Of a DNA stretch of 64,000 nucleotides, positions 1 to 9,196 are shown one piece after another (the first letter of the stretch is position 1; every line of letters starts with the position of its first letter). This DNA comes from Selenomonadales bacterium. Its GTDB lineage: Bacteria; Bacillota; UBA994. The position numbers were made by a program, and so were the translations under genes. The stretch is from NCBI GenBank assembly GCA_018335585.1, contig JAGXRZ010000040.1, forward strand, positions 87,906 through 151,905, read 5' to 3'. The notes beneath the pieces were generated by a model. That model had not been told where the DNA came from. It worked only from the letters and a program-made list of their open reading frames with translations, and did no database searches.

Positions 1-434
1 TGAAAGCTCTGGGCTTAGAAGTGAAGCTAGACACGAACGGCTATCATCCCGAACCACTAAGAACACTGCTAGACGCGGATTTGCTAGATTTTGTAGCGCT
101 AGACATAAAGAACAGCCCAGCCAAATACGCGGCCACCTCAGGGCGTACTACAATTGATTTAAACCGCATCAGGCAGTCGCTTGACCTTGTGCAGGCTTCG
201 GGCGTGGCCCATGAACTGCGTACAACCGTGGCGGAAGGGTTACACGAGGTAGCGGATATGCGTGAAATCGTCGCGTTCACAGGCGGCGGAGCGCGCTATT
301 CTTTGCAGCCTGTGCAGCGCGACGCCGTGTCTCTCAGCAGGCAACGTTTTGTGCCGCCGACCTTTACCACGTTGCGCGCCATGGGTGAAATTTTGGAAGG
401 GAGCTTCAGCGAGGTTTATATTCACGGAATTTAG
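1..434 (+). CDS. Anaerobic ribonucleotide reductase activating protein, C-terminal part (radical SAM)
   Basis: The frame is open from the window edge (first full codon at base 3), so the start lies outside; 143 residues remain. The stretch KLDTNGYHP followed by DFVALDIKNSPAKYAATSG is typical of NrdG-like or PFL-activase-like radical SAM proteins that make the glycyl radical on anaerobic class III ribonucleotide reductase. The CxxxCxxC cluster-binding motif would be upstream and is not visible. The C-terminus (FSEVYIHGI) fits the family. The stop is 9 bp before the next gene, suggesting cotranscription with nfo. Other radical-SAM activases are possible, but the DTNG/DIKNSPAKYAATSG pattern favours NrdG-type. 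Confidence 0.75.
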   Translation, partial: KALGLEVKLDTNGYHPEPLRTLLDADLLDFVALDIKNSPAKYAATSGRTTIDLNRIRQSLDLVQASGVAHELRTTVAEGLHEVADMREIVAFTGGGARYSLQPVQRDAVSLSRQRFVPPTFTTLRAMGEILEGSFSEVYIHGI

Positions 435-443
435 GAGGAGCGC

Positions 444-1286
444 ATGCGCATAGGCTGTCACTTAAGCATTGCTAAAGGACTCGCGACAAGTGTAGAGCTA
501 TCCCGTGAAGTAGGAGCTAACTGCTTTCAGTTCTTTACCCGCAATCCCCGCGGCGGAGCGGCGCGGCGTATCGAAGCGGACGAAGTTTCGACTTGGTTAA
601 GCCTGCGGGCGCAGGCGGACGTCTTCCCGATAGTCGGACATCTGCCGTATACCGTCAATTTGGCAGCAAGTAAGGACGAGACGTATGAGTTTGCCAGTCA
701 AACGGTGGCCGAAGACCTTACGCGTATGTCCGTTATCGGGGCCGAGTATTTGGTCGTACATCCCGGTAGCCGTGGCACGCAAAGCGTTAGCGAAGGCGTG
801 GGCCGCATTGTGCGTGCCCTAGACAATATTCTCGCTCGTCACGAGCGCCGAACTGAGACTATGCTTTTGCTTGAAACAATGTCCGGCGGCGGCAGCGAAA
901 TCGGCAGTTTCGCGGAGATAGGCTTTATCCTAAAAGAGCTCGGATATCCGGAGGCACTTGGCGTCTGCATCGACACCTGTCACTTATTTGCTATGGGCTA
1001 CGACTGGCGTGACGCGCGCGAGGTCGAACGGCTGCTAGAGGACGCGGAGACGCACGTCGGAGTAAAGCACATTAAGTGTGTGCACGTTAACGACAGCAAA
1101 TTTGGGCCGGGGTCGCACAAGGACAGACATGAGCTTGTAGGCGAAGGCCAGATTGGGCAGGCAGGTTTTATAAATATCTTGGGGCACGAGCGCATTAGAC
1201 ACTTACCTATGCTGCTTGAGACCCCGGTCGCTGACTATAGCGGCTACGCGCAAGAAATTGCCAAACTGCGGCTGTGGCTTGGGTAA
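444..1286 (+). CDS. nfo: Deoxyribonuclease IV (AP endonuclease)
   Basis: 280 residues, the usual length for endonuclease IV. This Zn-dependent TIM-barrel enzyme cuts the DNA backbone 5' of abasic sites in base excision repair. Diagnostic stretches are GCHLSIAKG at the N-terminus, VGHLPYTVNLA, LVVHPGSR, LLLETMSGGGSEIG, CIDTCHLFAMGYD and HVNDSKFGPGSHKDRHELVGEG, which supply the His, Glu and Asp metal ligands. The ATG is preceded by AGGAGGAGCGC. It sits in a short repair-rich run with endonuclease III about 1 kb downstream. Confidence 0.95.
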   Translation: MRIGCHLSIAKGLATSVELSREVGANCFQFFTRNPRGGAARRIEADEVSTWLSLRAQADVFPIVGHLPYTVNLAASKDETYEFASQTVAEDLTRMSVIGAEYLVVHPGSRGTQSVSEGVGRIVRALDNILARHERRTETMLLLETMSGGGSEIGSFAEIGFILKELGYPEALGVCIDTCHLFAMGYDWRDAREVERLLEDAETHVGVKHIKCVHVNDSKFGPGSHKDRHELVGEGQIGQAGFINILGHERIRHLPMLLETPVADYSGYAQEIAKLRLWLG

Positions 1287-1356
1287 CAAAACTTATGCTA
1301 GACATTTAAGGTTTGTCCTACTATGATTATGAGAGACCTAATGTGGGGTGAAACTT

Positions 1357-2304
1357 ATGCAAAATGTAGTGGCTTTGTTTGGCGCGTTCGCCGTAGTCAC
1401 TGCACTGATGCCACTCGTACGCATGCTAGCTCTCAATCACTGCTTAGTAGACAAACCTAACCCGCGCAAGGTGCATCAAGTGCCGGTGCCCGTGACAGGC
1501 GGCGCGATGTGGCTAGGACTAATTGCGGTGATGTGGGTGCTGCCGGTAGAACGCCAGCTTGCGCTCGGACTTACGCTTGGCGGCACGGCGGCCTTTGCCG
1601 TCGGGTTTCTTGACGACTGGGTCAAAAGCCGCGGGGGCGATTTCCCCGCGTGGCCTAAACTACTTGGCCAGATTCTAGCCGCGGGCCTATTGTTCGCGAG
1701 CGGCGTAAAGGTCTACTTCCTCACCAACCCTTTTTCGGGCGGATTGGTGATGTTGTCGCCTGCCCTAAGTTTCTTGGTTACAGTTATTTGGGTTGTTGCC
1801 GTAACGAATCTCATTAATTTTATGGACGGCTTAGATGGCCTAGCTTGTGGCATTGTCACTATCGCTAGTGTCACCATGGCGGTTATCTCGTTCTTTATGG
1901 GCCAACCGACGACGTTGCTTATGTTCTTAGTTTTAGCCGGGGTATCGGCAGCCTTCTTCCGCTTTAACTTTAATCCAGCCCGCGCCTTTATGGGCGATGC
2001 CGGCGCCTACTTTCTTGGCTTTACGCTCTCCGCCATTTCCATAGAAGGGGCCTTTAAGTCCGCTACCTTGGTCGGCTTGTTGGTGCCTTTCCTCGTGCTC
2101 GGGCTGCCTATTGCCGATACGTTATACAACATTATGCGCCGCCTACGCTCCGGACAGCCCGTCTATGTCGCCGATAAAGGGCATACGCACCATCGCCTGT
2201 TGCAGGCGGGGCTTAGCCATCGCCAAACAGTGTTGGTGATGTACCTGATTAGCCTGTGCTTTTCTTTGACGGCCTTAGTAGTGTTGTTCGCTAGCAGATG
2301 GTAA
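1357..2304 (+). CDS. Undecaprenyl-phosphate GlcNAc-1-phosphate transferase-like protein (WecA/TagO family)
   Basis: 315 residues with about ten hydrophobic segments. It belongs to the MraY/WecA/TagO family, which transfers a sugar-1-phosphate from a UDP-sugar to undecaprenyl phosphate at the membrane to start wall or surface polysaccharide synthesis. Seen: DKPNPRKVHQ near the N-terminus, FLDDW, NLINFMDGLDGLACG with catalytic Asp residues, and FMGDAGAYFLGF; the C-terminal KGHTHHRLL is typical of WecA/TagO rather than MraY. ATG 1357 is chosen over GTG 1348 because GGGGTG at 1345-1350 is correctly spaced only for the ATG. The end overlaps the start of nth by 7 bp. Confidence 0.88.
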   Translation: MQNVVALFGAFAVVTALMPLVRMLALNHCLVDKPNPRKVHQVPVPVTGGAMWLGLIAVMWVLPVERQLALGLTLGGTAAFAVGFLDDWVKSRGGDFPAWPKLLGQILAAGLLFASGVKVYFLTNPFSGGLVMLSPALSFLVTVIWVVAVTNLINFMDGLDGLACGIVTIASVTMAVISFFMGQPTTLLMFLVLAGVSAAFFRFNFNPARAFMGDAGAYFLGFTLSAISIEGAFKSATLVGLLVPFLVLGLPIADTLYNIMRRLRSGQPVYVADKGHTHHRLLQAGLSHRQTVLVMYLISLCFSLTALVVLFASRW

Positions 2305-2945
2305 ACGAGAAGCCAGAGTGGGAGAGTGTGGTGCGGGAGCTGCGTCGGCTCTACCCTAACGCCCGCTGTGAACTTAATTTCGTGAGCCCATTTCAACTTC
2401 TGATTGCGACTGTTTTATCTGCCCAATGTACCGATGTACGGGTAAACGAGGTTACAGCCAGGCTCTTTGCCAAATACCCAACCGTGCATGAAATGCTCTC
2501 GCTAGAGCAGGCAGCGCTGGCGGAGGAAATAAGGTCACTTGGGCTTTTTCGGCACAAGGCGAGAAACATTCTTGCTTTGTGTCGCGTGCTGTGCGAGCGG
2601 TTCGCGTGTGACGTGCCACGCACCATCGAGGAGTTGACGGAACTACCCGGCGTAGGTCGTAAGACCGCTAGCGTGGTCGTAAACAACGCCTTTGGCGTAC
2701 CGGCCCTCGCGGTCGACACGCACGTATTTAGAGTGGCCAAGCGGCTAGGTTGGGCGGACGGGAAGACCCCCTTCGCGGTGGAGCAAGAGCTGCGCGCTCT
2801 TTTGCCGGATGCCATGTGGGGCGAAGTGCACCATCTCCTGATTTGGCATGGGCGGCGGCTTTGTTATGCTCGCTGTCCTCTGTGTGTAGCGTGTCCTTTG
2901 CGTGAGCTTGTGGCTTGTCGCGTGGTTGGCGGCCGGCAGCTTTGA
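2298..2945 (+). CDS. nth: Endonuclease III (DNA glycosylase/AP lyase)
   Basis: 215 residues. It removes oxidised pyrimidines and cleaves the AP site. The helix-hairpin-helix ELPGVGRKTASVV carries the catalytic Lys, and VDTHVFRVAKRLGW carries the catalytic Asp. A C-terminal 4Fe-4S motif follows, C-X6-C-X2-C-X7-C; the last spacing is two residues longer than the usual C-X5-C. The ATG lies inside the end of the upstream transferase gene, so translation is probably coupled. Confidence 0.94.
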   Translation: MVNEKPEWESVVRELRRLYPNARCELNFVSPFQLLIATVLSAQCTDVRVNEVTARLFAKYPTVHEMLSLEQAALAEEIRSLGLFRHKARNILALCRVLCERFACDVPRTIEELTELPGVGRKTASVVVNNAFGVPALAVDTHVFRVAKRLGWADGKTPFAVEQELRALLPDAMWGEVHHLLIWHGRRLCYARCPLCVACPLRELVACRVVGGRQL

Positions 2946-3086
2946 CAGCGACACCGCGTTCATATATCATCAAAGAGTGAACAAAGTTTTATATTCCTGC
3001 GTTGCTGTAGATTAGCTGCATTACACAAAACGCAGTCTGGTCGATGGTAGCGGGATATATAGATACAAAATAAAGGAGGAACGGAC

Positions 3087-4181
3087 GTGCAAAAAGGAAA
3101 CACCAAGTTAATTGTCGGAGTCGTCGCAGCCCTAGTCCTTATCGTTGCTTTGGTCTACGTTGTCCCCGGGATGCTTCGCCCGCCGGAACCACCACCGGCA
3201 GCCTTCCGCGTAGGAGTCGTGCTATCGACGGGTGGTCGTGGCGACAATTCGTTTAATGATGCCGCTATCGCCGGTCTAGAAAGAGCAGTAGCTGAGCTGG
3301 GCATCGAGTTCCGTTACCAGGAACCAAAAGAAGTGCCGCAAATGGAGGAGTTCCATCGCCTTTTTGCCCAAGAAAAGATGGACCTCATCATCGGGGTAGG
3401 GTTCCTGCAGGCTGATGCTATTAACAAAGTAGCCGCAGAGTTTCCGAATCAACGTTGGGCTGTCGTAGACACAGTAATCGAGCGTCCAAACGTTAAGTCT
3501 TTGGTCTTTAGGGAACACGAGGGCTCGTTCCTTGCTGGCGCTCTCGCCGCTATGCTAACTACTTCTAATCGAGTTGGGTTTGTCGGCGGCATGCAAATTC
3601 CGCTTATTGCTAGATTCGAAAAGGGTTTTATGCATGGAGTAGAGCAGGTTAACACGCTGCGTAACCGTAATGTAGCGGTCATCTCCAATTATATTGGGAC
3701 TACGGGCGCCGCTTTTAGGGACCCCGTGCGCGGTAAAGAGCTTGCCCTGGCACAGATCGCTCAAGGTGCCGACATCATCTATCACGCTTCGGGCGGTAGC
3801 GGTCAAGGCGTGTTTGAGGCTGCTGCAGAAAAAGGTATTAAAGCTATCGGCGTGGACTCCAACCAGAACTGGGTTAAGCCGGGCACCATTATCGCTAGTA
3901 TGCTAAAGCGCGTAGACGTTGCTGTATTTAATGCTATTAAGGCAACCAAGGAAGGTAACTTCACCGCTGGCATGAGTTCCTTTGGCGTTAAAGAGGGCGG
4001 TATTGGCCTTACCGACCTAGCCGCTGTAACCGACGTCGAAAAAGCGGCACTCAAGAACGATGCCGCACAGATAGCCAAGATTCAGGCCATGAAGGATGCC
4101 ATTCCGGCTGATGTACGTCAGCTAATTGCAGACCTCGCACAGCAAATCGCGGACGGCAGAATCACAGTACGCTCAGAATAA
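3087..4181 (+). CDS. BMP-family nucleoside-binding protein of an ABC importer
   Basis: 364 residues from GTG 3087, with AAAGGAGGA at 3072-3080. A hydrophobic N-terminus (residues about 8-27) is followed by a Pro-rich linker and the BMP/PnrA periplasmic-binding-like domain (VGVVLSTGGRGDNSFNDAA, LIIGVGFLQADAINKVA, SLVFREHEGSFLAGALAA, GVDSNQNWVKPG). The family binds purine nucleosides outside the membrane for ABC uptake. Unusually there is no cysteine anywhere, so no lipobox: the protein would be held by an uncleaved N-terminal helix or secreted. It is the first gene of a run with the ATPase and two permeases. Confidence 0.9.
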   Translation: MQKGNTKLIVGVVAALVLIVALVYVVPGMLRPPEPPPAAFRVGVVLSTGGRGDNSFNDAAIAGLERAVAELGIEFRYQEPKEVPQMEEFHRLFAQEKMDLIIGVGFLQADAINKVAAEFPNQRWAVVDTVIERPNVKSLVFREHEGSFLAGALAAMLTTSNRVGFVGGMQIPLIARFEKGFMHGVEQVNTLRNRNVAVISNYIGTTGAAFRDPVRGKELALAQIAQGADIIYHASGGSGQGVFEAAAEKGIKAIGVDSNQNWVKPGTIIASMLKRVDVAVFNAIKATKEGNFTAGMSSFGVKEGGIGLTDLAAVTDVEKAALKNDAAQIAKIQAMKDAIPADVRQLIADLAQQIADGRITVRSE

Positions 4182-4206
4182 TCTAGACGCGGGAGAGGAA
4201 TCTACC

Positions 4207-5760
4207 ATGCAACCCATACTAGAAATGCGAGGCATTACCAAGAGATTCCCGGGGGTTTTGGCTTGCGATAGTGTCGACATTAGCCTCTATCCGGGGGAAA
4301 TCCTCGCCATAATCGGGGAGAATGGCGCCGGCAAGTCAACGTTGATGAAGGTCCTGTTTGGGCTGTATCAGCCCGATGATGGCCAGATTCTGATAAACGG
4401 CACGCCGGTAGAGATTCTGAACCCGCACCAAGCGATTGCGCACGGTATTGGGATGGTTCACCAGCACTTTATGCTGGTGAACCCTTTTACCGTGTCCGAA
4501 AATATCGTGCTAGGTGATGAGCCACGGCGTGGGATTTTGTTTGACCTCGACAAAGCTCGCCGTTCGGTAGCGGAAGTATCCACTCGCTATGGCTTGCGCG
4601 TCAAACCGGATGCCAAGATAGACGAACTGCCTGTCGGTGTCCAGCAAAGGGTTGAGATTCTCAAAATACTCTATCGCGGGGCAGAAATTGTCGTGTTTGA
4701 CGAACCAACTGCGGTACTCAACCCACAGGAAGTCAGAGAGCTTTACACCATCATGCAGAACCTTACCGCGCAAGGAAAGAGCATCATATTTATTACGCAC
4801 AAGCTCAATGAGGTTATGGCGACTAGCCAGCGTGTCACAGTTATGCGCCGTGGCAAAGTTATGGGAACCGTGCTCACGCAGGATACTTCGCCCACCGAAC
4901 TAGCTAACATGATGGTCGGTCGGCAGGTGCTGCTGCAGGTCGATAAGCAACCTAGTGCAGTCGGACGAACTATCCTCGCCGTGGAGGACCTGGTGGCGAA
5001 GGACTTTGCCGGCGACAAGGTGCTAGATCGGGTGAGCTTTGAAATTAAGGCGGGCGAAATACTAGGGATTGCCGGGGTCGAGGGCAATGGGCAGACCGAG
5101 CTAGTTGAGGTTTTAACCGGGCTAAGGCAAGCTTCGGCTGGGAAAGTGTTTCTAAACGGTGCAGAGATAACGAATCTTACTGCACGTCAGATCAAAGAGA
5201 GCAAGGTCGGGCATATTCCGGAGGACAGGCAGAAGAGAGGGCTAGAGCTAGATTTTTCCGTGCAGGAGAACTTGGTCTTTGGCTTCCACTACAAGCCTCC
5301 ATTTGCCGGCAACGGCGTCCTTAATCTGGAGGTTATTGCCAAGCACGCTGACAAGATGATTGAGGATTTTGACATCAGGACGCCACACAGCGAGGTTCTC
5401 GTGCGCTCCCTGTCAGGTGGTAATCAGCAGAAAGTTATCATTGCGCGCGAGCTCTATCAGGAACCGGACCTCCTTATTGCCGCTCAGCCCTCACGTGGCG
5501 TCGATATCGGAGCGATTGAGTTCATCCATCGCCGTATCGTAGAGCATCGCGACGTCGGCAAGGCGGTGCTGCTTATCTCGCCTGAGTTATCTGAGATAAT
5601 GTCACTTAGCGACCGCATAGCCGTTATCTACGAGGGCCAAATTATGGGCATCGTTGAGAGTGCAAAAGTTACCGAGGAAGAGCTCGGGCTAATGATGGCA
5701 GGCGTAAAACCTAACGAGAGGCCCCCAGTAGAGGAGAGGAAGCAGAGCGATGTCAGATAA
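4207..5760 (+). CDS. Nucleoside ABC transporter ATPase with two nucleotide-binding domains (NupO-like)
   Basis: 517 residues. Two ABC domains are joined in tandem, as in sugar and nucleoside (CUT2-like) importers. Domain 1 has Walker [10 protein letters not shown], signature [11 protein letters not shown] and Walker [10 protein letters not shown]. Domain 2 has a degenerate Walker A (GVEGNGQTE), signature [15 protein letters not shown] and Walker B-like [12 protein letters not shown], so only the first site is fully canonical, as is known in this family. ATG 4207 follows GGGAGAGGA. The end overlaps the first permease gene by 11 bp. It powers uptake with the BMP protein and the next two genes. 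Confidence 0.92.
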   Translation: MQPILEMRGITKRFPGVLACDSVDISLYPGEILAIIGENGAGKSTLMKVLFGLYQPDDGQILINGTPVEILNPHQAIAHGIGMVHQHFMLVNPFTVSENIVLGDEPRRGILFDLDKARRSVAEVSTRYGLRVKPDAKIDELPVGVQQRVEILKILYRGAEIVVFDEPTAVLNPQEVRELYTIMQNLTAQGKSIIFITHKLNEVMATSQRVTVMRRGKVMGTVLTQDTSPTELANMMVGRQVLLQVDKQPSAVGRTILAVEDLVAKDFAGDKVLDRVSFEIKAGEILGIAGVEGNGQTELVEVLTGLRQASAGKVFLNGAEITNLTARQIKESKVGHIPEDRQKRGLELDFSVQENLVFGFHYKPPFAGNGVLNLEVIAKHADKMIEDFDIRTPHSEVLVRSLSGGNQQKVIIARELYQEPDLLIAAQPSRGVDIGAIEFIHRRIVEHRDVGKAVLLISPELSEIMSLSDRIAVIYEGQIMGIVESAKVTEEELGLMMAGVKPNERPPVEERKQSDVR

Positions 5761-6814
5761 GACGAAGAAGGGCCTAGAGGAGCTATTGGTGCCGGCTGGC
5801 GCCATTGTGCTTGGGCTGGTAGTTGGCGCGGTAATTATCGCGGTAATGGGGGAAAACCCATTGCGTGCCTACTCTGCTCTGTTTCTTGGCGCCTTTGGCA
5901 GCCTAAATAGGATTCTTGGCACGCTGACGCGCGCAACGCCGATTATCATCACGGGTCTGGCCGTGGCATTGCCGTTTAGGGCCGGGCTCTTTAACATCGG
6001 TGTGGAGGGGCAGCTCTTGATGGGGGCGCTCTCTGCCGCTGTCGTAGGCAGTAGGTTTGCTGGTCTTCCGGGGTTTTTGCACTTACCATTGGCCATACTC
6101 GCCGCAGCTCTAGGTGGAGGGCTGTGGGCGCTTATCCCGGCTTGGCTAAAGGCACGCCGCGGTATTCATGAAGTCATCAATACCATCATGATGAACTTTA
6201 TCGCCAACGCGGTGTTGGCGTACCTCGTGGTGGAAGTGTTACGCATGCCCGGTGAGATGATTCCTAAAACTCCGCCTGTACTCCCGTCCGCGATGTTAGC
6301 GCGCTTTAGTGACTTCATCCCCGGCATCACCGCTCGCTTGAACCTAGGTTTTGTCATAGCGCTAGTCTTGGCTCTGGTATTATATTACCTGCTCTGGCGC
6401 ACGACGTTTGGCTATGAAATTAGGGCGGTTGGTCACAATGCGAAGGCGGCAGCATACGCCGGGATTAACGTGTCTAGATGCATCGTTATTACTATGATTC
6501 TCTCAGGTGCCCTGGCCGGTCTTGCCGGCGCAGAGCGCATTCTTGGGTTTGACCGCACTTTGGCGCTCGGATTCTCGCCTGGCTTTGGTTTTGAGGGCAT
6601 TGCGGTAGCTTTGCTCGGACGCAATCACCCCGTGGGCGTGTTGCTGGCTGCGCTCTTATTCGGGGCACTGTCAAGCGGTGGGGTGTGGCTAAGCTTTACC
6701 ACCGACATACCAGCCGATATCGTAGTGGTGCTCCAGGCCATAATCATCTTTTTTGTCGCGGCCGACCAAATTGTGCGGGCCATAATATCAGGTAAAAAGA
6801 AGGGAGCAGCCTAG
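5750..6814 (+). CDS. Nucleoside ABC transporter permease 1 (NupP-like)
   Basis: 354 residues, a polytopic membrane protein of the BPD_transp_2 family that forms half of the channel. The stretches PFRAGLFNIGVEGQLLMGA and HEVINTIMMNFIANAVLAYLV are characteristic of BMP-linked nucleoside permeases, and GFGFEGIAVALLGRNHPVGV marks the C-terminal half. The ATG lies within the 3' end of the ATPase gene, so coupling is likely. Its stop is 1 bp before the next start. Confidence 0.92.
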   Translation: MSDKTKKGLEELLVPAGAIVLGLVVGAVIIAVMGENPLRAYSALFLGAFGSLNRILGTLTRATPIIITGLAVALPFRAGLFNIGVEGQLLMGALSAAVVGSRFAGLPGFLHLPLAILAAALGGGLWALIPAWLKARRGIHEVINTIMMNFIANAVLAYLVVEVLRMPGEMIPKTPPVLPSAMLARFSDFIPGITARLNLGFVIALVLALVLYYLLWRTTFGYEIRAVGHNAKAAAYAGINVSRCIVITMILSGALAGLAGAERILGFDRTLALGFSPGFGFEGIAVALLGRNHPVGVLLAALLFGALSSGGVWLSFTTDIPADIVVVLQAIIIFFVAADQIVRAIISGKKKGAA

Positions 6815-6815
6815 T

Positions 6816-7688
6816 ATGGGCACTGTACTTGACCTTGCGTTGGTAATGGCCACTCTGCGCTCAGCCACACCGCTTGTCATTGCGGCGCTCGGCGGCATAT
6901 TCTCTGAACGCTCTGGTGTGGTTAACATTGCGCTTGAGGGCAAAATGTTGGCAGGCGCCTTTGCGGCAGTGGTCGTCGCTTTCTATACCGGCAATCCGTG
7001 GCTCGGCATCTTGGCCGCACTTCTGACAGGCGGGTTCATGGCTTTGATATTCGCAGTGGTTAGCATTAAGTACAAGGCTAACCAAGTAGTCAGCGGCATA
7101 GCTATCAACATGCTGGCGGCGGGGCTGACAGTGTTTCTGATGCACGTCTTCTTTGGCACGGCAGGGTCGAGTCCGGCAGTGCGGCGACTGCCTACCATTG
7201 GGCTGTTTACGCCGATTGTCTATCTAGCACCCATTTTGGTGGCTCTCGCCTTCCTTGTCTTATATCGAACGCCGTGGGGTCTGCGCATCCGGGCCGTGGG
7301 GGAACACCCCAAGGCCGCCACTACGATGGGTGTAAATGTCATTGCAATAAGATATGTCTGCGTAATACTGAGTGGCATGCTGGCAGGTATCGCCGGAGCG
7401 CACCTGTCAATAGGAACATTGAGTGTCTTTGTCCGCGATATGACGGCGGGAAGGGGATTTATTGCCCTCGCCGCAGTGATTTTCGGCAAATGGCACCCGC
7501 TAGGCGCAATGGCGGCAGCTCTGTTGTTTGGGCTTTTTGAAGCGCTACAGGTGCGTCTGCAAGGCGGCGGCTTGCCCACGCAGCTCATGCAGGCTATCCC
7601 GTATGTATTTACGATGGTTGTATTGGCGGGATTTGTAGGGCGGGCCACGGCGCCGGCTGCGCTAGGCGAGCCGTATCAAGATGAATAA
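6816..7688 (+). CDS. Nucleoside ABC transporter permease 2 (NupQ-like)
   Basis: 290 residues, second permease of the importer. It starts with a hydrophobic segment and has FSERSGVVNIALEGKMLAGAF, which matches the N-terminal signature of the partner permease family, plus ANQVVSGIAINMLAAGLTVF and GRGFIALAAVIFGKWHPLGA. AAGGGAG precedes the ATG. The last 8 bp overlap the YjjI gene, so the importer and the glycyl-radical enzyme are very probably one transcription unit. Confidence 0.92.
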   Translation: MGTVLDLALVMATLRSATPLVIAALGGIFSERSGVVNIALEGKMLAGAFAAVVVAFYTGNPWLGILAALLTGGFMALIFAVVSIKYKANQVVSGIAINMLAAGLTVFLMHVFFGTAGSSPAVRRLPTIGLFTPIVYLAPILVALAFLVLYRTPWGLRIRAVGEHPKAATTMGVNVIAIRYVCVILSGMLAGIAGAHLSIGTLSVFVRDMTAGRGFIALAAVIFGKWHPLGAMAAALLFGLFEALQVRLQGGGLPTQLMQAIPYVFTMVVLAGFVGRATAPAALGEPYQDE

Positions 7689-9189
7689 GTGTAACGACAT
7701 CATTAGAGACGCGCGACTCACAGTGCAGCAGAAGACATCGGCCCTAGCCCTTGCGGCAGAGAACAGTGTGGATGCGCTAAATATTCCACCGGCAGTGCAA
7801 GAGCTGCGTGCGGCGGGCATAATCTGCGACCTAGGAGAAGGGGATGCGCCTTTCCGTCCTCGTTATGCGATCCCCGATTACGACTCGTTTATCGCGCGCG
7901 GCAGTAGTTTTTTAGAGCTTGATCCACCCGAGGATTTGCATGATGCGCTTAACAGCCTGCTAATCCTCTACAAGCATGTGCCCTCTATAACGACGTGCCC
8001 GGTGTTCGTCGGCAATCTAGACAGGCTATTAAATCCGTTCATTGAGGATGAGACTACTGCCTACAAGGCCATCAAGCGTTTCTTGCTGCATATAGACAGG
8101 GCGCTGCCGGATTCTTTCTGCCACGGGAACCTCGGACCGCGTGATTCGGCCGCAGGACGGCTAATTCTTCGCGCACAGCGAGAGCTGCAGACTGCGGTGC
8201 CTAATCTTACTCTCAAGTACAGCTTGCACACAGAAGACGCTTTTGCCCTGCAGGCCATCGAGACTGCGTTGGCGACGGCGAAGCCTAGCTTTGCTAACGA
8301 CGAGCTTTTTCGCCGCGACTTCGGCGGAGATTACGCAATTGCCTCCTGCTACAACGGCCTGCCGTTAGGTGGGGGCAGCTATACTCTCGTCCGCCTGAAC
8401 CTAGCTCGACTGGCCAGAGACGCCAAGGATTATGCGCTGTTTCGCGAGAGCGTCTTGCCAACTGCCGTGGCGCATATGCTAGCCTATATGGACGAACGCG
8501 TACGCTTTCTGGTGGAGGAGTCGAACTTCTTTGCCAGCAACTTTCTCGTCAAGGAGGGGCTGCTACAGAAGGAGCGGTTCACCGCCATGTTTGGGATAGT
8601 GGGGCTAGCGGAATGCGTTAATTCCTTGCGGGGCAATCCTACAGAGGTAAGTGAGAGATATGGCCATAGCCTCCCAGCTAATGAGCTTGGCCAGGACATA
8701 GTCAGGGAGATTTCTAAGCTAGTGAGAGAGCACAGCAATGAGCACCTGCACTTTTCGCACGGGCACTATATGCTGCACGCTCAGGTAGGCATAGACACTG
8801 ACGTAGCGACGTCGCCCGGTTGTCGGATTCCGATTGGGGAAGAGCCGGAGCTCTATCAGCACCTCCTGCAGTCGGCGCCGTTTCACAGGTTCTTCCCTGC
8901 GGGTATTGGCGATGTCTTCGCGTTTGACGCCACTGTGAAGAACAACCCGCAGTTTGTCCTGGACATAATCAAAGGGGCCTTTAAGAATGGGCTGCGATAT
9001 TTCTCGGCGTACTCCTCTGACTCGGACGTGGTCCGCATCACGGGATATCTAGTCAAGAAATCAGATATGGGAAAGCTCACCGCTGGACAGCAGGTGCGAA
9101 ACGGGGCAGTGTTCTTAGGACAAGGGTCGGTAGCAAACCAAGGCGTCTTAAAGCGAAAGCTCCGCACCGGGCAAGTAGAAAGGCACTGA
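7681..9189 (+). CDS. yjjI: YjjI-family glycyl radical enzyme
   Basis: 502 residues, similar in length to E. coli YjjI (DUF3029). The C-terminal VVRITGYLVKKSDM matches the glycyl-radical loop, with Gly in ITGY the likely radical site. A cysteine in IASCYNGLPLGGGS is the candidate thiyl residue. The activase is encoded 7 bp downstream. Substrate and reaction are unknown to me. In E. coli the yjjI-yjjW pair lies next to the deo nucleoside-catabolism operon, and here it follows a nucleoside importer with an 8-bp overlap; the same association in a distant phylum suggests a role in nucleoside or pentose breakdown (inference). The radical chemistry implies strict anaerobic function. Confidence 0.85.
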   Translation: MNKCNDIIRDARLTVQQKTSALALAAENSVDALNIPPAVQELRAAGIICDLGEGDAPFRPRYAIPDYDSFIARGSSFLELDPPEDLHDALNSLLILYKHVPSITTCPVFVGNLDRLLNPFIEDETTAYKAIKRFLLHIDRALPDSFCHGNLGPRDSAAGRLILRAQRELQTAVPNLTLKYSLHTEDAFALQAIETALATAKPSFANDELFRRDFGGDYAIASCYNGLPLGGGSYTLVRLNLARLARDAKDYALFRESVLPTAVAHMLAYMDERVRFLVEESNFFASNFLVKEGLLQKERFTAMFGIVGLAECVNSLRGNPTEVSERYGHSLPANELGQDIVREISKLVREHSNEHLHFSHGHYMLHAQVGIDTDVATSPGCRIPIGEEPELYQHLLQSAPFHRFFPAGIGDVFAFDATVKNNPQFVLDIIKGAFKNGLRYFSAYSSDSDVVRITGYLVKKSDMGKLTAGQQVRNGAVFLGQGSVANQGVLKRKLRTGQVERH

Positions 9190-9196
9190 AACGCAC

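Noticed and set aside
2946-3086. Possible purine riboswitch ahead of the nucleoside importer
   Set aside because: The conserved purine aptamer loops were not found; only AT-rich promoter-like sequence is visible.
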